The notes beneath the pieces are model-generated. The model made no database searches. It saw only the letters and a program-made list of their open reading frames with translations, and was not told where the DNA came from. Positions 4,707 through 7,016 of a stretch of 7,016 bases of DNA are shown piece after piece; position 1 is the stretch's first letter; each line of letters opens with the position of its first letter. The translations under genes and the position numbers were made by a program. Origin of the DNA: Gammaproteobacteria bacterium (lineage in GTDB: Bacteria; Pseudomonadota; Gammaproteobacteria; SZUA-140); the NCBI GenBank assembly GCA_003230195.1, contig QIHH01000064.1:1-7016 (forward strand). The letters run 5' to 3'.

Positions 4707-5768
4707 ATGAGCAAATTCTGGAGCCCTATCGTTCATCAACTCACCCCGTATGTACCCGGTGAGCAACCAAAGATCAATGATCTGATCAAGCTAAATACGA
4801 ATGAAAATCCATATGGCCCATCACCCAAGGCCCTCACTGCGATTGAGATCGAGACCGGCAACTCCCTGCGGCTCTATTCTGACCCAACCTCAGAGCGGTT
4901 AGTCCGATCAATCGCGCAGTATTACCAGCTCAAACCCAAACAGGTCTTTGTGGGTAACGGCTCAGATGAAGTACTGGCGCACACCTTTCAGGCGCTGTTT
5001 CAACACGGCAAGCCATTGCTCTTTCCGGACATCACCTATAGTTTTTATCCGGTCTATTGCAAGCTCTACAATATTACAGCTGAAACGGTTCGATTAAATA
5101 AAAACCTTGAGATCGATGTGAATGACTACCAGCGCCCCAACAGTGGCATCATCTTTCCCAACCCCAATGCGCCGACTGGTCATGGCATCGGGGTTGATGC
5201 GATTGAGGCGCTGCTTAAAAAGAATACCGACTCAGCGGTCGTCATCGACGAAGCTTATATCGACTTTGGCGGCACCTCGGCAGTGACGTTGATCGACCGA
5301 TATCCGAATTTATTAGTGATACAGACACTTTCAAAATCGCGCTCACTGGCTGGGCTGCGAGTGGGCTTTGCATTAGGCAATGAGGCGTTAATCGCGGGGC
5401 TAACGCGCGTTAAAGATAGCTTCAATTCATACCCGCTCAGCAGCATTGCAATTAGTGGCGCTTGTGCTGCCATCACAGACAAGGCGCACTTTGAATACAC
5501 GCGCAAGCGCATCATCAGCGCTCGTGCACTGCTTACCACACAACTCAATGCACTCGGGTTTAACATCATCCCATCGCAGGCAAATTTTCTGTTTGTCACA
5601 CATCCAGAACATGATGCGGCTGATTTGGCAAGCCAGCTACGCGTCAAAAATATCATTGTGCGCTACTTCAATAAGCCACGCATTGATCAATACCTGCGCA
5701 TCACCATCGGTACCGATGATGAATGTAAAACGCTGGTCAGCGCATTGAAAAATATCGTTAACGGATAG
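4707..5768 (+). CDS. hisC: Histidinol-phosphate aminotransferase
   Basis: A PLP-dependent class I/II aminotransferase that converts imidazole-acetol phosphate and glutamate to histidinol phosphate and 2-oxoglutarate in histidine synthesis. It is 353 residues, the usual length. Motifs: NTNENPYGPSP (30-40), VGNGSDE (82-88), the PNPNAPTG loop (151-158), VIDEAYIDF with the PLP-ring Asp181 and Tyr184 (179-187), the Schiff-base Lys210 in TLSKSRSLAGLRVGF (207-221) and Arg331 in YLRITIG, which should bind the substrate carboxylate. The ATG (4707-4709) is the first start after an in-frame stop at 4677-4679; there is no Shine-Dalgarno, so the leader may be unusual. Other his genes are absent from the flanks, so this is a stand-alone copy. 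Paralogues using tyrosine or phenylalanine, or making cobalamin (CobD), look similar, but the motifs favour HisC. It converges with the next gene at 17 bp. Confidence 0.92.
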   Translation: MSKFWSPIVHQLTPYVPGEQPKINDLIKLNTNENPYGPSPKALTAIEIETGNSLRLYSDPTSERLVRSIAQYYQLKPKQVFVGNGSDEVLAHTFQALFQHGKPLLFPDITYSFYPVYCKLYNITAETVRLNKNLEIDVNDYQRPNSGIIFPNPNAPTGHGIGVDAIEALLKKNTDSAVVIDEAYIDFGGTSAVTLIDRYPNLLVIQTLSKSRSLAGLRVGFALGNEALIAGLTRVKDSFNSYPLSSIAISGACAAITDKAHFEYTRKRIISARALLTTQLNALGFNIIPSQANFLFVTHPEHDAADLASQLRVKNIIVRYFNKPRIDQYLRITIGTDDECKTLVSALKNIVNG

Positions 5769-5785
5769 CCATGCCACTCGCCAGA

Positions 5786-6490
5786 TTATGACGCGTAATA
5801 CTCATCTCGAATACGCCCACAGTAACGCACCAAATTATCAAAACGACGCGCACGCTCACTAAACGAATTATGGATATCGCTGAGAATAAACTCACATAGG
5901 AAACCGTAAGCAGTAGCATCCAGCGTCGATGGTTTCTCGCCTAAAAAATAAGTCTTATCACCCAACAGGTCTGACAACGCCTGAAACATCTCTGTCGTCA
6001 TCGCCAAAATCTCTTCATCAGAGTGTCGCCCAAACCCCTGAAGATATAACGAGCGTTTCACCCTGCGTTGCGCCACCCAACAGACAATTCCTCGCATCGG
6101 TGCTGGCACTGCATTAAAAAATGTCTCCTTCACAAGCGGCCAAGTATCTGGCCTTACCCAGCGTGAATAGACCAGGCACCAATAGAGTTGCTCATCTAAC
6201 GACTTGCCGACCAATGTCGCCATCGCACGCTGCTCACGGCTTAACCCCTCATCTAATGGTGAGCCATACTGCTTGTGTAGATAATTGATAATCAGGTGTG
6301 AATCTGCAACTATTTTTCCATCATCATCAATAAAAGGCAACTTGCCCTTGGGAGCTTTGCGTAGATTAGCAACATTGCTAATATGCTCAAATGGCATACC
6401 TGACATCCTCAGCCACGCATCTACCTTCATCACAAATGGGCTTGGGTCTGGCACACCAAAGGCGGGGCCAAAACTATAGAGTTTAATCAT
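5786..6490 (-). CDS. Glutathione-S-transferase-fold protein of the Fax/metaxin type
   Basis: A 234-residue cytoplasmic protein with a thioredoxin-like N-domain and a helical C-domain. N-domain: MIKLYSFGPAFGVPDPSPFVMK (recognisable from residue 1, with PDPSPF at 14-19), the cis-proline turn KGKLPFI (48-54) and ADSHLII (62-68), the usual glutathione-contact position. C-domain: GFGRHSDEEI (152-161), typical of the failed-axon-connections group, and FLGEKPSTLDATAYGFL-type capping motif at 182-198. Relatives I recall often have Cys in the PSPFC position; here it is Val20, so a Cys-based thiol chemistry is unlikely. The substrate is unknown. I start at ATG 6488-6490 because AAGGAAG (6495-6501) lies 4 nt or more upstream in good position; an ATG at 6515-6517 would add nine residues but has no Shine-Dalgarno. 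The carbonic-anhydrase-like gene ends 63 bp upstream on the same strand, a possible operon. Confidence 0.87.
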   Translation of the reverse strand: MIKLYSFGPAFGVPDPSPFVMKVDAWLRMSGMPFEHISNVANLRKAPKGKLPFIDDDGKIVADSHLIINYLHKQYGSPLDEGLSREQRAMATLVGKSLDEQLYWCLVYSRWVRPDTWPLVKETFFNAVPAPMRGIVCWVAQRRVKRSLYLQGFGRHSDEEILAMTTEMFQALSDLLGDKTYFLGEKPSTLDATAYGFLCEFILSDIHNSFSERARRFDNLVRYCGRIRDEYYAS

Positions 6491-6493
6491 AAC

Positions 6494-6501
6494 GCTTCCT
6501 T
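6494..6501 (-). promoter_or_regulatory. Shine-Dalgarno site that fixes the start of the GST-like gene
   Basis: AAGGAAG in the sense of the gene, separated by CGTT from the ATG at 6488-6490. It is the only purine-rich site near either candidate start, so it favours the shorter 234-residue protein. Confidence 0.7.
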
Positions 6502-6553
6502 GTTTATATTTTTTCATTACTGACCGCCCGCCTGACCACTTCGGTTCTAGATT

Positions 6554-7016
6554 TCAATTCACTTTCATGTGGTTATTTTTTAACATCACATAGTGAGCGG
6601 ATGAATACTCCAACCATGAAAGCTCTTTTTCTTTAAGTGGGCGCACCTGTCGTGCGGGACTGCCCACATAGAGGTAGCCACTCGCCAATGTTTTACCCGG
6701 TGCAACCAACGCACCTGCACCCACCATCACCCGGTCTTCGATCACTGCGCCATCCAGTACCGTTGCACCCATACCCACCAACGAAAAATTACCGATCGTA
6801 CAAGCATGTAAAATCGCACCGTGGCCCACCGTTACATCTTCACCAATCACCAGCGGGCTGCCACCAGGATTATATTCATTATCAGCTGTCACATGCAGCA
6901 CTGAGCCATCCTGGATGTTGGTACGTGCGCCGATAATAATCGAATTAACATCGCCACGCGCCACTACCATCGGCCAGAGTGATGCATCTTCACCAATGGA
7001 GACATCGCCGACCACC
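6554..7016 (-). CDS. yrdA: Gamma-carbonic-anhydrase family protein (YrdA-like), 5' end missing
   Basis: A left-handed beta-helix protein of the hexapeptide-repeat gamma-carbonic-anhydrase group. The frame is open to the right edge; about 25 N-terminal residues are missing by comparison with E. coli YrdA, and the GTG at 7013-7015 is an internal Val, not the start. Visible blocks: GDVSIGEDASLWP, ARGDVNSIIIGARTNIQDGS, then HVT (His41 counted from 7015), IGEDVTVGHGAILHACTIGN with His65 and His70. These three histidines are at the metal-binding positions of the family. Hexapeptide turns continue to about residue 120, ending in a helical tail SGYLYVGSPARQVRPL. Whether YrdA-like proteins hydrate CO2 is unsettled; several are inactive or have other roles. 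Gene order suggests cotranscription with the GST-like gene 63 bp downstream. Confidence 0.93.
   Translation of the reverse strand, partial: VVGDVSIGEDASLWPMVVARGDVNSIIIGARTNIQDGSVLHVTADNEYNPGGSPLVIGEDVTVGHGAILHACTIGNFSLVGMGATVLDGAVIEDRVMVGAGALVAPGKTLASGYLYVGSPARQVRPLKEKELSWLEYSSAHYVMLKNNHMKVN

Noticed and set aside
6491..6517. Upstream ATG start of the GST-like gene
   Set aside because: The nine extra residues are polar and not part of the domain, and the only Shine-Dalgarno (6495-6501) serves the later ATG.
1..7016. tRNA, rRNA, CRISPR array, insertion sequence or integrase
   Set aside because: No tandem spaced repeats, no transposase or recombinase frame, and no tRNA- or rRNA-like conserved stretch was recognised on either strand.

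Overview
The window looks like chromosomal DNA of a gammaproteobacterium. The MnmG fragment at the left edge and the gamma-carbonic-anhydrase-like protein at the right edge both resemble their Escherichia coli relatives closely. The DUF2288, DUF4399 and YbcJ-like S4 genes are also typical of Gammaproteobacteria. The genus cannot be read from the sequence. I recognise ten protein genes, two of them cut by the window edges, and no rRNA, tRNA, CRISPR array or transposase.

Left edge (1-853): the first 260 codons of mnmG (tRNA wobble-uridine modification) on the minus strand, GC-rich, with a plausible sigma70 promoter just upstream. Next to it (937-2653) is a compact minus-strand cassette of three genes that is clearly AT-rich compared with mnmG. 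In transcription order it holds a TIGR04255-like protein, a 190-residue protein with a hydrophobic N-terminal segment, and a HEPN-domain protein. The genes lie 6 bp apart and then overlap by 23 bp, so they are almost certainly one translationally coupled unit. This is the most interesting part of the window. It resembles a toxin-antitoxin or defence-type accessory module inserted among housekeeping genes, but that function is inferred.

Middle (2844-4539): on the minus strand, DUF2288, then (past an intrinsic terminator) the secreted DUF4399 protein and a small S4 RNA-binding protein. Divergent from these, on the plus strand, is a secreted His-rich CpxP/Spy/ZraP-like protein with an eight-G tract in its metal-binding region. 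Two exported His-rich proteins lying close together hint at periplasmic metal or stress functions, without proving any link.

Right (4707-7016): a stand-alone hisC (histidinol-phosphate aminotransferase) on the plus strand converges with a minus-strand pair: a Fax/metaxin-type glutathione-S-transferase-fold protein and the truncated gamma-carbonic-anhydrase-like protein. The longest stretch without a gene is about 190 bp (between 2653 and the DUF2288 stop). It carries the probable cassette promoter and a repeated heptamer.
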